Assembly (NCBI RefSeq): GCF_000204055.1
Contig: NW_006768776.1
Coordinates: 1,213,849-1,277,848 of the forward strand
Source: Melampsora larici-populina 98AG31
Lineage: Eukaryota > Basidiomycota > Pucciniomycetes > Pucciniales > Melampsoraceae
DNA: 64,000 bases
Direction: 5' to 3'
The position numbers were made by a program, and so were the translations under genes. Below the pieces are notes generated by a model that was not told the origin of the DNA, did not search any database, and saw nothing but the letters and a program-made list of their open reading frames with translations. How positions within the stretch are numbered: position 1 is the first letter of the stretch; the number at the start of each line of letters is the position of its first letter. Positions 62,055 through 64,000 of this stretch are shown one piece after another.

Positions 62055-62230
62055 GATACAACCAACGTGCAAACACCGCCGCAGCGCGCCACATTTTGGG
62101 TCAACTGGGACAGTGCTGGGGTTTACCCCAGTGGCTACGTAGCCTCACCGCCGCGCTATTGCAGTGCAAAAAAATTGTTCTGAGACAGCGGCGCGCTCAA
62201 ATGGGGCGCAAAGCGCCGCTGTCACCCTTT
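62055..62230. repeat. GC-rich palindromic patch
   Basis: Contains GCCGCAGCGCGCCA, CCGCCGCGC and GCGGCGCGC blocks with self-complementary words. See 57020-57205. Confidence 0.4.
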
Positions 62231-63093
62231 TTAGAAGACCAAACAGCCCTTTAATTCAAATGCAATCCTATGACATAGAATCACAAATCCAATTGGATTG
62301 CCTGCAGAACAAGCAAACAAGGATCACATGGTCATAGTATCACACAGCAGAAATGTGATTCAACATCATAAGCATAATTGTCTTGTGCTGGCACATAATG
62401 AAATGTGAATTAAAATGTACACATAAAGCAGAATATCAGATTGCAATGTAGTAGTATCACTATTTTACATGATTATATTGGCCCTGGAAATTCACTGAGT
62501 TGTGGGCTTGGAAATGTAAACCACTATTGGAAGCTGACAAGTATTTGAAAAAAGTGATAAAATGAAGTCAAGATGTGAGTCAAATTCTGTCACATGGAAA
62601 TGAGGAAAAGACTTGAGGGAACCAATGATGTGAATCACAATAAAGTAGATGGTTAGTTGTCAGATCTCAAGGTTAAAATTAAGCATCATTCACAAACATT
62701 TCTTCATCATGATAAGCTTGAAACTTGTATAAGTAAAAGCATCTCTTGTCATAGAATGCCTGTTACCTTTGTTCATAATGAAAAAGGCTTTTCAAAACCA
62801 ATTCCTCTACAATCTGTTTAATAATGAATTATTGAAATCTAAATCTGAATGAATAGGTCAATGGTACTATATTGTTTCAATAAGCTTTTTGATTGAGATT
62901 GATTGTAAATCTTATCTTGAAATGATTTGAACTACAAAGAAACATCCAGCATGGAAAAACAGTCAACTTCAATGGATCATTTTGATCCATAAGTGAAGAG
63001 ATCTGAAAACCCCATATGACCACCCTTAGTTTCTTTCATCAGAGGCTTTACCTTGACTCATCATAAGATACACCTTACGTGCAAAACTCCTCG
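62231..63093. other. Non-coding stretch
   Basis: Strongly AT-rich with frequent stops in all frames. Nothing recognised. Confidence 0.45.
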
Positions 63094-63311
63094 TAGCACG
63101 TCAACGTGCACACACGACGATATTTGAACAAAAAAGTTTTGTTTTATTGAACTACATGTGTGCACAGCAGGAAAGACCAGCATATTTGTCTCACAAAGGG
63201 CTCGCTTTCTGAGCAACTGGACAAAGGAAAAGTCTTTGGATCCGAAGACCTGTTCAAAGCTTCTATCAATCCTCTATGACTTTTTGTTTGTGTGTGCACG
63301 TTGACGTGCTA
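63094..63311. mobile_element. 218-bp MITE
   Basis: Left end TAGCACGTCAACGTGCACAC is mirrored at the right by GTGCACGTTGACGTGCTA ending at 63311. The inverted repeats are about 21 bp. TA at both extremes may be a Tc1-type target duplication. No coding capacity. Confidence 0.7.
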
Positions 63312-64000
63312 CCAAGAAATTTACAAGGTGATACTCACTTATTTTTGTTAGAGTTCAATCTTCCTAATTCTGGTTGTTTCTGTGATCAAATTGACTGCTT
63401 CATGAGATCAAGGACAAACATCAATTTGATTCACTCAAAAAGACAGAACTAAAATTACGAACTTGAAGATCACAAACAGAGGGTTCTTTATTTCTTCTAT
63501 GATAGATTCATGAATCCTTCCTCATGGATCCAGATATATAGCTACTGCTTCTTTTATGCCTTGAGTACAACATAAAGATGAACTATGGATGTGACTTACC
63601 TGTGATTACAGCTGATCAACTCAACTTGAAGGAATGATAATTTTGTTCAAATTGTTTGGTTTTGAGAATTCTTTTGTCATTTATTTTGAGTGCTTCGAGA
63701 CAATTTAGCAAATGAACCAACCAATCAACTTTAACGTCAACCTTTACATTTTACCCAAATCGATTGAACCTCAACCACGAACTCTTGAAAGCTGCTTAAC
63801 TCTACTTCATCATCAGCATCAACATCAAATCACTCAATCTAGAAGAAGAATATGAGTTTAAAGATCTTGTTTATGAGTATCCTAATGAAGTTACCATTTC
63901 ACGTTTGGTTCTTTTCAATCTTTATCTTCAAAAAAACCCTTGATCGATTTTTTTTTGATTTGTTGTTTTTTCTTCAGAAATCCCTCTGTTGATCCTGACG
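63312..64000. other. Right edge; possible 5' end of a plus-strand gene
   Basis: A CT-rich, CATCA-repeating leader-like sequence at 63780-63850 precedes an ATG at 63852 (MSLKILFMSIL), with a TTCTTCAG acceptor-like site near 63976. This resembles a fungal 5' leader and first intron, but too little is in the window to identify a product. Confidence 0.25.

Noticed and set aside
1..64000. CRISPR arrays, bacterial operons, or integrated virus.
   Set aside because: Introns, fungal gene families and DNA transposons throughout; no spaced short repeats of the CRISPR kind, no viral replication or structural protein seen.
1..64000. tRNA, rRNA or other RNA genes.
   Set aside because: No convincing cloverleaf or conserved rRNA segment was found by reading; a covariance-model scan would be needed to exclude them.

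Overview
The window looks like nuclear DNA of a basidiomycete fungus, most likely a rust (Pucciniales) or a close relative in Pucciniomycotina. The reasons are fungal-type fused tryptophan synthase and a fungal homoaconitase, genes split by many short GT-AG introns, secreted CAP and small repeat proteins, and a repeat-rich background dominated by cut-and-paste DNA transposons. The organism call is inference; no ribosomal or other marker gene is present. All gene models were spliced by eye.

Layout. Positions 1-16760 form a compact, gene-rich island with five intron-rich genes, all on the minus strand: TRP5 (3' end outside the window), a secreted carboxylesterase-fold protein that has lost its catalytic residues, TIM44, LYS4 (homoaconitase) and a secreted multicopper oxidase. 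From about 17.7 to 23.5 kb lies a nest of hAT elements: an old, broken hAT interrupted by a younger 2.68-kb hAT with perfect 16-bp terminal inverted repeats (TIRs) and an 8-bp target-site duplication (TSD). From 24 to 35.7 kb there are a decayed copy of a small secreted repeat protein gene, three miniature inverted-repeat elements (MITEs), and a convergent pair of secreted CAP/PR-1-like genes. A full-length ABCC transporter (35.7-40.7 kb) and the intact small secreted repeat protein (41.5-42.2 kb) follow.

From 42.6 kb to the end nearly everything recognisable is transposon-derived: a complete 4.14-kb PIF/Harbinger element (SANT-like protein plus DDE nuclease), two members of a non-autonomous family with AGGACCCC termini, a Tc1/mariner-type element with about 550-bp inverted arms, a broken SAM-like-domain gene of unknown function, a Cys-rich fragment of unknown function, a badly decayed hAT transposase gene and more MITEs.

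Common themes. (1) Seven in-frame nonsense codons in transposons and repeat-associated genes are all TGA. In all seven the reading frame continues past the stop, and six are preceded by T, as expected from TCG-to-TTG transitions (CGA to TGA); this fits a RIP-like or methylation-driven C-to-T process aimed at repeats. (2) The conserved metabolic genes are untouched. (3) Candidate secreted or effector-like genes (two CAP genes, the small repeat protein and its relic, the dead esterase, the multicopper oxidase) sit beside or between transposons.
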